In this document: positions 43,998-52,664 of the stretch, one piece after another
Numbering within the stretch: position 1 is the first letter of the stretch
Layout: every line of letters starts with the position of its first letter
Assembly: GCF_025821625.1 (NCBI RefSeq)
Contig: NZ_JACKSH010000257.1
Span: 1 to 64,000 of the forward strand
Source: Mycolicibacterium pyrenivorans
GTDB taxonomy: Bacteria; Actinomycetota; Actinomycetes; Mycobacteriales; Mycobacteriaceae
Direction: 5' to 3'
Length of the DNA stretch: 64,000 nt
Notes under the pieces: generated by a model
Databases searched by the model: none
The model's input: only the letters and a program-made list of their open reading frames with translations
What the model was told of the DNA's origin: nothing
Made by a program: the position numbers and the translations under genes

Positions 43998-45202
43998 TGG
44001 AAGGGGTGAAGGCGCTGCCGCTGGCGGGGCTGCGGGTCATCGACGCAGCCACGCTGGCGGCAGGTCCCTTGGTGGCAACAACACTCGGCGAGTTCGGCGC
44101 CGAAGTCATCAAGGTGGAACAACCCGGGGTCGGCGACCCGTTGCGGACGTGGGGTGATCGACGCGCAGACATAGGGTTGATATGGAAGAGCGTCAGCCGT
44201 AACAAGCTCTGCGTGACGCTGGATCTGCGACAGGAGCCAGGTCGGAGTCTGCTTCACGACCTGCTCGCCACCAGCGACGTTTTCGTGATCAACACCAGAC
44301 CGTCGACGTTGGGACGATGGGGCCTCGACTACGACACGATCCACGCCCGGCATCCGAAGCTGGTGATGATGCACGTCACCGGTTTCGGTGCGGGTGGGCC
44401 GGCAAGCGACCGCCCGGGATTTGGCACGCTCGCCGAGGCAATGAGTGGCTTCGCGCACGTCACCGGGCAGGCCGATGGTCCGCCGACTTTGCCTCCGTTC
44501 ATGCTCGCCGACGGGGTTGCCGCATTGGCCGCCACGAATGCGGTGATGACAGCCCTCTACCACCGCGACACCTGCAGCGGAACGGGACAATTGGTGGACA
44601 TCAGCCTCATCGAACCATTGGCCCGATTGGTCGAACAGTCCACACTGGCCTTCGACCAACTCGGACAGATTCCGCGTCGAACGGGCAACCGTGTCGATGC
44701 CAGCGCTCCGCGCAATGCCTACCGCACGTCTGACGACAGGTGGATCGCGATCTCGAGCGCATCGTCGAGCATTGCCGCGAATGTCTATCGCGCGATCGAC
44801 CGTCCGGATCTCGCCGCTCGCCGCGAGTATGTGGATCCCGTTCCCCGCCAGGCGCGTTCGGTCGAGATCGACAGCCTCGTCGCCGAGTGGATCAGAGCGC
44901 GGCCGCTGGACGTGGCGATGAAGATTCTTCATGCCGAGGGGGTGGCCGCATCGGCGGTCTACGATGCACAGCAGCTCCTAGCCGATGAGCACCTGCGAGC
45001 ACGAGGTACCTGGATCACGTTGGATGATCCGGATCTCGGCCCGATGACCGTGCAGGCCCCGGTCGCCCGACTGAGCGAGACGCCCGCTCACGTTGCCCAC
45101 TTGGGGCGACCCCTAGGCGCCGATACCGACGCCGTATACAACGACCTACTCGGCCTAGACGCCGTGCGCCTGTCCGCGTTGCGCGCGGCAGGAGTCATCT
45201 GA
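43994..45202 (+). CDS. CaiB/BaiF class III CoA transferase
   Basis: The 402-residue class III CoA transferase starts with the family pattern LPLAGLRVIDAATLAAGPLV and has LGEFGAEVIKVEQP. The nucleophilic aspartate is Asp173 in MLADGVAALAA. It transfers CoA from an acyl-CoA donor to a carboxylate, here probably the keto or dicarboxylic acid released by the C-C hydrolase. The gene overlaps the small 111-residue gene and precedes the lyase gene by 16 bases. Confidence 0.93.
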   Translation: MMEGVKALPLAGLRVIDAATLAAGPLVATTLGEFGAEVIKVEQPGVGDPLRTWGDRRADIGLIWKSVSRNKLCVTLDLRQEPGRSLLHDLLATSDVFVINTRPSTLGRWGLDYDTIHARHPKLVMMHVTGFGAGGPASDRPGFGTLAEAMSGFAHVTGQADGPPTLPPFMLADGVAALAATNAVMTALYHRDTCSGTGQLVDISLIEPLARLVEQSTLAFDQLGQIPRRTGNRVDASAPRNAYRTSDDRWIAISSASSSIAANVYRAIDRPDLAARREYVDPVPRQARSVEIDSLVAEWIRARPLDVAMKILHAEGVAASAVYDAQQLLADEHLRARGTWITLDDPDLGPMTVQAPVARLSETPAHVAHLGRPLGADTDAVYNDLLGLDAVRLSALRAAGVI

Positions 45203-45218
45203 GCCGAACGGAGTATCT

Positions 45219-46172
45219 ATGCGCAAGCCCACCCGACATCTCCTCCGACGCAGCGAACTCGCGACTCCCGCGAGCAACGAGCACATGTGTGAGGTAGCGG
45301 CACGCGCGGGAGCCGACCTAGTTTTCCTCGACCTCGAGGACGCGTGCGCGCCTGCTGCGAAGGAGTCGGCTCGCACCACCGCGATCGCAGCGCTGACGCA
45401 GCTCGATTGGGGCAACACCATTCGTGCCATCCGGATCAATGGGCTGGATACCAAATGGTGCTACGGGGACATCGTTGAGGTCGTGACCGCAGCGCGCGAC
45501 GCACTAGACGTGATCATTGTTCCGAAAGTTCTTACAGCGCGTGAGGTTTGGTGGGTCGATGTGCTGCTCACCCAACTGGAGGAGCAATTGGGGCTGGCTC
45601 ATCCCATCGCGCTCGAGGCCCTGATCGAGGAAGCCGAGGGGCTGCTGAACGCGCAAGAGATCGCGCGTTCGAGCCCGAGGCTCGAAGCAATCATATTCGG
45701 TGCAGGCGATCTGTCTGCCTCGCTGCGGTCCCGCGTCGACGGCAACTTCCAGCCGGTCGGTGACTATCCGGGCGACTACTGGCACGCCGTCCGACTACAG
45801 GTGCTGGCCGCAGCCCGAGCCGCAGGCGTCGCTGCCATCGACGCGCCCTACCCGGGCTATCAGGACGAGGACGGCTACCGGCGGGCCGCGACGCACGCGA
45901 GCCTGCTCGGCTTCGACGGCAAGTGGGCAATCCACCCCGAACAGGTGCCCGTGGCGAATCGAGTCTTCACCCCGACAGCCGATGAACTCGCCGAGGCCCG
46001 CGCCATCGTGGCCGACTATCGCAGCGCCGAGGCCGATGGAATCGGAGCCATGGGCCGCGACGGAAAGCTCGTCGACGCCGCCTTGATGCGCCATGCAGCC
46101 AACGTGCTCCGCAGAGCAGATCCCTCGAACGACGAATGGGCCATAACCGCAGTGAAAGCGAGCCACGAATGA
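45219..46172 (+). CDS. CitE-like lyase (HpcH/HpaI aldolase superfamily)
   Basis: The 317-residue TIM-barrel protein of the CitE/malyl-CoA lyase group has RSELATPASNEHMCEVAA, the metal-site region VFLDLEDACAP, ALIEEAEGL, GAGDLSASL and KWAIHPEQV. Family members cleave or form malyl-CoA, citramalyl-CoA or beta-methylmalyl-CoA with Mg2+. In this operon it would split the CoA-activated hydroxy acid into acetyl- or propionyl-CoA plus an oxo acid. Its stop overlaps the mycofactocin-type SDR start (ATGA). Confidence 0.9.
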   Translation: MRKPTRHLLRRSELATPASNEHMCEVAARAGADLVFLDLEDACAPAAKESARTTAIAALTQLDWGNTIRAIRINGLDTKWCYGDIVEVVTAARDALDVIIVPKVLTAREVWWVDVLLTQLEEQLGLAHPIALEALIEEAEGLLNAQEIARSSPRLEAIIFGAGDLSASLRSRVDGNFQPVGDYPGDYWHAVRLQVLAAARAAGVAAIDAPYPGYQDEDGYRRAATHASLLGFDGKWAIHPEQVPVANRVFTPTADELAEARAIVADYRSAEADGIGAMGRDGKLVDAALMRHAANVLRRADPSNDEWAITAVKASHE

Positions 46173-47005
46173 CCGGAAGAGTCGAAGGCAGGGTTGCCTT
46201 CATCACGGGTGCTGCACGTGGGCAGGGTCGAAGTCACGCCGTCCGCCTCGCGCAGGAAGGCGCCGATATCATCGCGGTCGACATCTGTCGGGGCTTCGAG
46301 GACTCACCCGCGCCGGCGGCGACCCCGGATGATCTCGCGGAAACCGCCGACATGATCAAGAACCTCGGCCGCCGGGTCGTCACTGCACAGGTCGACGTGC
46401 GCGACTACGCGGCACTCAAGGCCGCAGTGGACGCCGGCGTCGAGGAGCTCGGGCGCCTCGACATCGTCGTCGCCAACGCCGGCATCGGCACCACCGGGGT
46501 CAAGCTTCACAAGATGGAGGAGGCCAGCTGGGAGGAAACGATCGGCGTCAACCTCGGCGGGGTTTGGAAGACCGTGAAGGCCGCTGTCCCGCAACTGAAG
46601 TCAGGCGGTCGCGGTGGTTCGATCATCATCACCAGCTCGGTCGGCGGCCTCAAGGCCTACCCCCACGTCGGTCACTACGTGGCCGCCAAACACGGCGTGG
46701 TCGGTCTGATGCGGACATTCGCAGTCGAACTGGGCGCCGAATCGATCCGCGTCAATACGATCCACCCCACGCACGTGAACAGCCCGTTGTTGATGAACGA
46801 ACCCACCTATCGGCTGTTCCGGCCCGACCTGGAGAACCCGGGACCTGACGACCTCGCGCCGATCTGCCAGTCCTTCCACTTTCTGCCGATCCCGTGGGTG
46901 GAGCCGGCCGACATCAGCAACGCCGTGTTGTTCTTGGCCTCGGACGAATCTCGCTACATCACCGGCATCACGCTTCCGGTAGACGCCGGAAGCCTCTTGA
47001 AATAG
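46169..47005 (+). CDS. Mycofactocin-coupled short-chain dehydrogenase
   Basis: The 278-residue SDR has the glycine-rich TGAARGQG motif and the insertion typical of mycofactocin-coupled dehydrogenases after the second strand (VDICRGFEDSPAPAATPDDL). It also has VANAGIG, catalytic Ser in ITSSVGG and YVAAKHG, and ends GITLPVDAGSLLK. In this subfamily the nicotinamide does not exchange and electrons pass to mycofactocin. It probably oxidises an alcohol made by one of the oxygenases. The ATG at 46169 is the natural start and overlaps the lyase stop. Confidence 0.92.
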   Translation: MTGRVEGRVAFITGAARGQGRSHAVRLAQEGADIIAVDICRGFEDSPAPAATPDDLAETADMIKNLGRRVVTAQVDVRDYAALKAAVDAGVEELGRLDIVVANAGIGTTGVKLHKMEEASWEETIGVNLGGVWKTVKAAVPQLKSGGRGGSIIITSSVGGLKAYPHVGHYVAAKHGVVGLMRTFAVELGAESIRVNTIHPTHVNSPLLMNEPTYRLFRPDLENPGPDDLAPICQSFHFLPIPWVEPADISNAVLFLASDESRYITGITLPVDAGSLLK

Positions 47006-47013
47006 GACCGATC

Positions 47014-48216
47014 ATGACCACCGCGAATGACACCGACGTGTACTACGACCCCTACGACCTCACCATCTCGGCCAATCCGTGGCCGATATACGCGAGGCTG
47101 CGTGATGAGGCACCGATCTACTACAACGAACGCTACGACTTCTGGGCGCTGTCCCGCTACTCCGACGTCGAGCCGGCCCTGTCGAACTGGAAGACGTTCT
47201 CCAACAGCCGAAGCGACATCCTCGAACTGATCAAGTCGGACTTCGACATGCCGGCGGGGGTGATGATGTTCCAGGATCCGCCCATGCACTCCATGCTGCG
47301 CGGACTGATGGCACGCGTCTTCACACCGCGCCGCATGGCGGAGATCGAGGATCAGATCCGGGCCTACTGCGTGCGGTGCCTCGATCCGCTGGTCGGCTCT
47401 GACGGGTTCGACATCGTCGCCGAGCTGGCCTCGATGATGCCGATGCGGGTGATCGGCATGCTGTTGGGTATTCCCGAATCGGATCAGATCGCATACCGCG
47501 ATAAGCAGGATGCCAATCTACGGACGAAACCCGGCTCCCCGATGAAGGTCTCGGATGCCGACGCGATCGCCGATGGCCGGATGTTTGCCGACTATGTCGA
47601 GTGGCGCTCGCAGAATCCGTCGGATGATCTGATGACCGCACTGCTCAACGTGGAGTTCGAGGACGAACACGGGGTGACTCGCAAGCTCGCCCGCAAGGAG
47701 GTGCTGCACTACACCCAGGTCGTCGCTGGCGCGGGCAACGAAACCACAGGCCGACTCATTGGCTGGCTGGCCAAGGTGCTGGCCGAACACCCCGAACAGC
47801 GTCGCCAGATCGTCGAGGAACGCACGTTGTTGGACCGCGCCGTCGACGAGACACTTCGTTACGAACCGACCGGTCCACACGTGGCCCGCTACATCCTGAG
47901 GGACTTCGAGGCGTACGGCACGACGGTCCCCGCGGGCAGCGCCATGCTGCTGCTGTTCGGTGCGGCCAATCGCGACCCGGCGCGTTACGACAATCCCGAC
48001 ACATTCGACATCCATCGTGACAACAAGGCACACCTGACCTTCGGCAAGGGCCTGCACTATTGCCTCGGCGCCAACCTGGCGCGCTTGGAAGGCCGCGTGG
48101 CGCTCGACGAACTCCTCAACCGTTTCCCCGAATGGGACATCGATTACGACAGCATCCAACCCGCACCCACGTCGACGGTCAGAGGGTGGGAGCGGCTACG
48201 AATCGTGCTGCCGTGA
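47014..48216 (+). CDS. Cytochrome P450 (second of the cluster)
   Basis: The 400-residue P450 has the oxygen-activating helix GAGNETTGRLIG, ExxR in DETLRYE and the heme Cys350 in LTFGKGLHYCLG. It is full length and its N-terminus (DVYYDPYDLTISANPWPIYA) is typical of mycobacterial catabolic P450s. It is the last gene of the plus-strand operon, 8 bases after the SDR. No ferredoxin gene accompanies it, so it must use a housekeeping electron chain. It is clearly different from the P450 at 34408. Confidence 0.93.
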   Translation: MTTANDTDVYYDPYDLTISANPWPIYARLRDEAPIYYNERYDFWALSRYSDVEPALSNWKTFSNSRSDILELIKSDFDMPAGVMMFQDPPMHSMLRGLMARVFTPRRMAEIEDQIRAYCVRCLDPLVGSDGFDIVAELASMMPMRVIGMLLGIPESDQIAYRDKQDANLRTKPGSPMKVSDADAIADGRMFADYVEWRSQNPSDDLMTALLNVEFEDEHGVTRKLARKEVLHYTQVVAGAGNETTGRLIGWLAKVLAEHPEQRRQIVEERTLLDRAVDETLRYEPTGPHVARYILRDFEAYGTTVPAGSAMLLLFGAANRDPARYDNPDTFDIHRDNKAHLTFGKGLHYCLGANLARLEGRVALDELLNRFPEWDIDYDSIQPAPTSTVRGWERLRIVLP

Positions 48217-48440
48217 GAACCGCCTTGCACTTTCGGCCGCTCAGCCGCCGTGGGGATTCGGGTCTCGCGTCGACAGCAAGTGCGCTGTCGAGCACCGAGA
48301 CTTGGCCAGGTTTGAATACGACCGCTGGCTGATGCTCCGCGTCCCCTTACACCGTCTGAGCCATCGGTTTAGGCTGGGGTGACCGGCGGGCGGAGCGTCG
48401 ACCCCGCTCCCCTGGTCCAGGATCTGCTCGAAGGAGACTC

Positions 48441-49370
48441 ATGCGTTGGCACCCGCCGAACCGGGCCACGACGCCAATGGCGATCGTCTGCGTGGCGCTG
48501 CTGGTGAACGGATGTGCGGCACCGGTGTGGGGTACGCCGCCGGCCGCTGAGAACACCCCGCCGGCGTCGGTCGTCGCCCCGCAGGCCTCGCTTCCGGCGT
48601 TACCCGAAGCCCCACCCGCCCCGCCGGCGGCGCCTTTCGACGGCCTCGATGCCCGCGTCCGGCAAGCCACCGCCGACGCGGCCGCCTCTGGGGCCGATAT
48701 CGAAACCGTGGTGCTGGACCGCAACACCGGCCAGATCGTCTCCAACGGGGCCAACAGGCCCTTCCCGATCGCGTCCGTGGTGAAGCTGTTCATCGCCGAC
48801 GACCTGCTGCTTCAGGAGGTGGAGGGCAAGACGGAACTCTCCGCTGCCGACCGCCAGTCACTCGACATGATGCTGCGTTCCTCCGACGACAGCGCCGCGC
48901 AGACGTTCTGGGATCGCAGCGGCGGCAATGCCGTCATCGCCCGCGTGAAGGCGCGCTATGGCTTGGCGGGGACGACGGCACCCTACAACGGACACTGGGA
49001 CGTCACCCAAAGCACCGCAACCGATCTCGTCCGCTACTACGACATGCTGTTGGACGGCGCCGGCGGGCTGCCACCCGAGCAGGCCGACATCATCATCGGC
49101 AACCTCGCGCAATCCACACCCACGGGAAACGACGGGTACCCGCAGCGGTTCGGCATCCCCGACGGGCTCTACGCCGAGCCGGTTGCGGTCAAGCAGGGCT
49201 GGTTCTGCTGCTGGAACGGTGGCAACCAGCTGCACGTGTCCACCGGTGCGATCGGACCCGACCGCCGCTATGTCATGGCGATCAGTTCCCTGGACCCGAC
49301 CGGCGACGCCGCCGCCCGCGCGAACATCACTCAGGCCGTCAAGACGATGTTTCCGGGCGGCAAGATCTGA
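48441..49370 (+). CDS. Lipoprotein with beta-lactamase-like (class A type) fold
   Basis: The 309-residue protein has a signal peptide with a lipobox (LLVNGC, lipid on Cys25), a Pro/Ala-rich linker to about 68, then a penicillin-interacting-type domain. SxxK is Ser112-V-V-Lys115 (SVVKLFIAD). The SDN position reads SDDSAAQ, and the KTG-like triad reads KQG (VKQGWF). Changed second and third motifs make true beta-lactamase activity doubtful. A ribosome binding site AAGGAGA precedes the ATG. Its last 118 bases recur at 33677-33794. No other gene of the cluster depends on it, so it marks the right boundary of the catabolic region. Confidence 0.85.
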   Translation: MRWHPPNRATTPMAIVCVALLVNGCAAPVWGTPPAAENTPPASVVAPQASLPALPEAPPAPPAAPFDGLDARVRQATADAAASGADIETVVLDRNTGQIVSNGANRPFPIASVVKLFIADDLLLQEVEGKTELSAADRQSLDMMLRSSDDSAAQTFWDRSGGNAVIARVKARYGLAGTTAPYNGHWDVTQSTATDLVRYYDMLLDGAGGLPPEQADIIIGNLAQSTPTGNDGYPQRFGIPDGLYAEPVAVKQGWFCCWNGGNQLHVSTGAIGPDRRYVMAISSLDPTGDAAARANITQAVKTMFPGGKI

Positions 49371-49373
49371 CGG

Positions 49374-49690
49374 CGCACTGACGACCGGTCAGCCGAACAG
49401 TGGCAGCGCCCGCTTGCGGGCCAGCGCGTCCACATCAACTTCCTGGCCGCCGTCCGGCTCAATGCCGCACTGCTACCCGCGCTGTACACCCGCGGCTCGA
49501 TCATCAACGTGTCCTCGGCCGCGACGTTGAGTCCACCGTCGACGATGTTGCACTACGCCAGCGCCAAAGCGGCCTTGGCCACGTACACCACAGGTCTGGC
49601 TGCCGAAGCCGGGACGCGCGGCGTGCGAGTCAACACCCTCACCCCCGGCAACGTCTCCTCACCGGGTGCGGATGCCATTCGACGAGGCTC
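49374..49690 (+). pseudogene. Internal fragment of a short-chain dehydrogenase
   Basis: Directly after the lipoprotein stop, the frame reads TDDRSAEQWQRPLAGQRVHI then INFLAAVRLNAALLPALY, GSIINVSSAATLSP and LHYASAKAALATYTTG, ending near GVRVNTLTPGNVSSPG. This is the middle of an SDR including the Ser/Tyr/Lys site. The cofactor-binding N-terminus and the C-terminus are missing. It is the third SDR relic of the window, and it starts exactly at the repeat boundary. Confidence 0.75.
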
Positions 49691-49768
49691 GCCGGCCGGC
49701 CGCTCCTTTCGCGACGGCCCACTGTCGAAAACGATTCTGACACAGTCTTTCCGGTGGCGACGGCGGGA

Positions 49769-50197
49769 TCAGTCGTAGATGATGTCCAGGCCTCGGCGTT
49801 TGAGGTCGGCCAGTCGGGCGCGCATGGCGTGGAGCTGCTGGTCGGTGTGCCCGATCCAGTCGGCGATCTCGCCGACGATCAGCACGGGTTCCCCGGTCCG
49901 ATAGGAGTAGGTCGGATTGCCGGGCAGCTTCTTGTCGGTCACATTCGGGTCGTCCTCTACGGGACCTTGCGGTTCCACGATGAAGATGCGGCCACGTCCG
50001 TCGCCGCGGGCCATCTCGGCTCCCCACGCGGCGGCGTCCAACGTCTTGGTCAGGTACACATGGTTCATGACGCGCCCCGACTCGTAGTTCGACAGGCGAC
50101 CGGGTACCAGCAGATCGCCCGTAGACAGGTCTGCTCTGGTGCCGTGCAGGAATGCACCTGACTCGTGCACCTCGAACGGTTTCGGTGTCTGCGGCAC
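49769..50197 (-). CDS. arr: Rifamycin NAD+ ADP-ribosyltransferase Arr
   Basis: The 142-residue protein has the Arr length and sequence: KPFEVHESGAFLHGTRADL, GDLLVPGRLSNYESGRVMNH, YRTGEPVLIVGEI. The active-site residues of Arr are recognisable as His18, Tyr48 and Asp83, one position before those of the known enzyme. Arr transfers ADP-ribose from NAD+ to the 23-OH of rifampicin and inactivates it in the cytosol. The start is a GTG with AGAGGGG upstream, because longer frames give no family N-terminus. A near-consensus rifamycin-associated element is 51 bases upstream, so the gene is probably drug-inducible. Confidence 0.95.
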   Translation of the reverse strand: MPQTPKPFEVHESGAFLHGTRADLSTGDLLVPGRLSNYESGRVMNHVYLTKTLDAAAWGAEMARGDGRGRIFIVEPQGPVEDDPNVTDKKLPGNPTYSYRTGEPVLIVGEIADWIGHTDQQLHAMRARLADLKRRGLDIIYD

Positions 50198-50247
50198 AAC
50201 GATTCCCCTCTCGGATCTTTCAGCCGCACGAGTGTGCACGGTGACAG

Positions 50248-50266
50248 GGGTCTTGCCGCAAGCCCC
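50248..50266 (-). promoter_or_regulatory. Rifamycin-associated element (RAE)
   Basis: On the plus strand GGGTCTTGCCGCAAGCCCC is, on the minus strand, GGGGCTTGCGGCAAGACCC. The published RAE consensus as I recall it is GGGGCTTGCGGCAAGGCCC, giving 18 of 19 matches. It is a near-perfect dyad upstream of arr, where such elements drive rifamycin-inducible expression of resistance genes. Confidence 0.75.
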
Positions 50267-50609
50267 CTTTCCCGCCATATAGTGAAGGTGGCCGGCCCGG
50301 CGGGAATAGTGGTGGGGAGCAGCGGCGTTGCCGCCCGGAATGAGGGGCCTCTCCGAAACCGGGCGCCGAGAGCTTCGTTCAGCCGTGCAGGTGTCGTCCG
50401 CCCCGACCGATGGCCGTCTTATTCGATGCCCCCTCGTCGAGGAGTTGACTCTTGGGCGACAGGCGCCTGTCACACCGCCGAGGCTGCGCAAAGATGTCTG
50501 GCCGGCCGACTACCATTTCTGCGACACCCCGGGTATGCCGAGTCGGACCACCGTCATGGCCAGCGCGTTTCGGTCCTCCCTACCCGGCCCTTGATGGAAA
50601 GGACGAGCA
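50267..50609. other. Intergenic region between arr and topoN
   Basis: This stretch separates the divergent arr and topoN genes. Near 50275-50284 is an AT-rich CATATAGTG patch that could hold a -10 box. The rest shows no protein similarity on either strand. Confidence 0.4.
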
Positions 50610-52652
50610 GTGAGTTACACCGCCGCCGACATCACCGAGCTCGACGATGTCCAGCACACACGCCTGCGGCCGGCGGTGAACCTGGGTCTGGACGTGCTCA
50701 ACACCGCCCTGCGCGAGATCGTGGACAACGCGATCGAAGAGGTCGCCGATCCCAGTCACGGTGGGTCATGCGTGACGATCACCCTGCACGCCGACGGATC
50801 GGTCAGCGTCGCCGACGACGGCCGCGGCCTGCCCGTCGACTCCGATCCGGTGAACGGGAAGAACGGCATCGTCAAAACGCTGGGGACCGCACGAGCGGGC
50901 GGCAAGTTCTCCGCCCACTCCGACGCTGCGAGCACCGGCGCCGGCCTGAACGGAATCGGCGCCGCGGCTGCGGTGTTCATCTCCGCGCGCACCGACGTGA
51001 CCGTGCGCCGGGCCGGGAAGACCTACGTGCAGAGTTTCGGCGGGGGCTACCCCGGGGTGTTCGACGGCGCTGGGGGCCGGGGGTTCGACGCAAATGCACC
51101 CTTCACCCGGAACGACACGCAGAAGCTGCGCGGCACCGGCAACCGCAAGCCGGATGCCCACGGCACCACGGTGCGGATCCTGTTCGACGCGGCCGTGGTG
51201 CCGGATTCCACCGTGGACATCAACGAGGTGCTGCTGCGGGCGCACGCCGCTTCGCGGATGTCACCCGGGGTGCACCTGATCGTCATCGACGAAGGCTGGC
51301 CCGGCGACGACGTCCGGCCCGAGTTGCTCGAGCCGTTCAGCGGCCCGTGGGGCACCGATACCCTCCTGGACCTCATGTGCACCGCGGCCGGCACCCCTGT
51401 GCCCGGCGTGCGCGCAGTGGTGGAGGGCCGTGGTGAGTACACCACCGGTCGCGGCCCGACCCCGTTCCGTTGGTCCCTGACCGCCGGCCCCGCCGAACCG
51501 GCCACCGTCGCCGCGTTCTGCAATACCGTGCGCACTCCCGGTGGCGGATCTCATCTGACCGCCGCGGTGAAGGGATTGTCCGAAGCCCTGGCCGACCGCG
51601 CCTCGCGCATCCGCGACCTGGGCCTGGCCAAAGGCGAAGACGGCCCGGAGGCACAGGATTTCGCCGCGGTGACAGCGCTTGCCGTGGACACCCGGGCACC
51701 CGATGTGGCGTGGGACTCGCAGGCCAAAACCGCGGTGTCCTCGCGCTCACTGAACGTGGCGATGGCCCCGGACGTGGCGCGCAGCGTCACCATCTGGGCC
51801 GCCAACCCCGGCAACGCGGACACGGTGTCGCTGTGGACCAAGCTCGCGCTGGAGGCCGCGAGGGCACGCCGCAGCGCCGAGGGCGCCAAGGCCCGATCCC
51901 GGGCGGCGTCGAAAGCCAAGGGCCTGGGGACCAACCTGTCGCTGCCACCGAAGCTGCTGCCCAGTCGGGAGACCGGACGCGGCTCGGGCGCCGAGTTGTT
52001 CCTATGCGAGGGTGACTCAGCGCTGGGCACCATCAAGGCAGCTCGCGACGCCACCTTCCAGGCGGCCTTCCCGCTGAAAGGGAAGCCGCCCAACGTCTTC
52101 GGGTTCACCGTGAGCAAGGCGCGGGTCAAGGACGAGTTCGATTCGATCGAACGCATCCTGGGCTGCGGGGTCCGTGACAACTGCGATCCGGAGTCGTGCC
52201 GGTACGACCGGATCTTGTTCGCCTCCGACGCCGACCCCGACGGGGGCAATATCAACTCCAGTCTCATCTCGATGTTCCTGGACTTCTACCGGCCACTCGT
52301 CGAGGCGGGCATGGTCTACGTGACGTTGCCGCCGCTGTTCGTGGTCAAGGACGGCCAACAGCGGATCTACTGCCAGGATGAGTCCGAGCGCGATGCCGCG
52401 GTCGCCCAGATGAAGGCCACCTCGAAACGCAAGGTGGAGGTGCAGCGGAACAAGGGTCTCGGTGAGATGGACGCCGACGACTTCTGGAACACCGTGCTGG
52501 ACCCGCAGCGGCGCACCGTGATTCGGGTGCATCTCGACGACGGCGAAGCGAAGTTGCACCACACGCTGTTCGGTGGGCCGCCGGAGGGCCGGCGCACGTG
52601 GATGGCGGATGTCGCCGCCCGCGTCGACACCGCAGCGCTCGACCTGACGTAG
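50610..52652 (+). CDS. topoN: Atypical type II topoisomerase, GyrB/ParE-like ATPase subunit
   Basis: The 680-residue protein has a GHKL ATPase domain (about 25-220; catalytic Glu in REIVDNAIEE, DDGRGLPVD, and the glycine-rich lid STGAGLNGIGAAAA), a transducer domain, and a TOPRIM region with EGDSALG and DADPDG. The C-terminus has the GyrB tail pattern NKGLGEMDADDFW. It is clearly not gyrB, which is encoded near the replication origin, and it is more divergent. It fits the TopoN/TopoM pair described from Mycobacterium smegmatis, which forms a functional atypical type II enzyme. GTG start with GGAAAGGA upstream. TopoM follows after 12 bases. Confidence 0.85.
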   Translation: MSYTAADITELDDVQHTRLRPAVNLGLDVLNTALREIVDNAIEEVADPSHGGSCVTITLHADGSVSVADDGRGLPVDSDPVNGKNGIVKTLGTARAGGKFSAHSDAASTGAGLNGIGAAAAVFISARTDVTVRRAGKTYVQSFGGGYPGVFDGAGGRGFDANAPFTRNDTQKLRGTGNRKPDAHGTTVRILFDAAVVPDSTVDINEVLLRAHAASRMSPGVHLIVIDEGWPGDDVRPELLEPFSGPWGTDTLLDLMCTAAGTPVPGVRAVVEGRGEYTTGRGPTPFRWSLTAGPAEPATVAAFCNTVRTPGGGSHLTAAVKGLSEALADRASRIRDLGLAKGEDGPEAQDFAAVTALAVDTRAPDVAWDSQAKTAVSSRSLNVAMAPDVARSVTIWAANPGNADTVSLWTKLALEAARARRSAEGAKARSRAASKAKGLGTNLSLPPKLLPSRETGRGSGAELFLCEGDSALGTIKAARDATFQAAFPLKGKPPNVFGFTVSKARVKDEFDSIERILGCGVRDNCDPESCRYDRILFASDADPDGGNINSSLISMFLDFYRPLVEAGMVYVTLPPLFVVKDGQQRIYCQDESERDAAVAQMKATSKRKVEVQRNKGLGEMDADDFWNTVLDPQRRTVIRVHLDDGEAKLHHTLFGGPPEGRRTWMADVAARVDTAALDLT

Positions 52653-52664
52653 GAAGAAGTATTT

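Noticed and set aside
33677..49370. Integrase-type att sites flanking an integrative element
   Set aside because: The repeat is 118 bases long, lies at the end of a protein gene, and the intact gene is on the side opposite to that expected for restoration of a target. No integrase, excisionase or tRNA gene is present.
48441..49370. Functional class A beta-lactamase
   Set aside because: SxxK is present, but the SDN and KTG motifs are changed to SDD and KQG, so penicillin hydrolysis is not supported.
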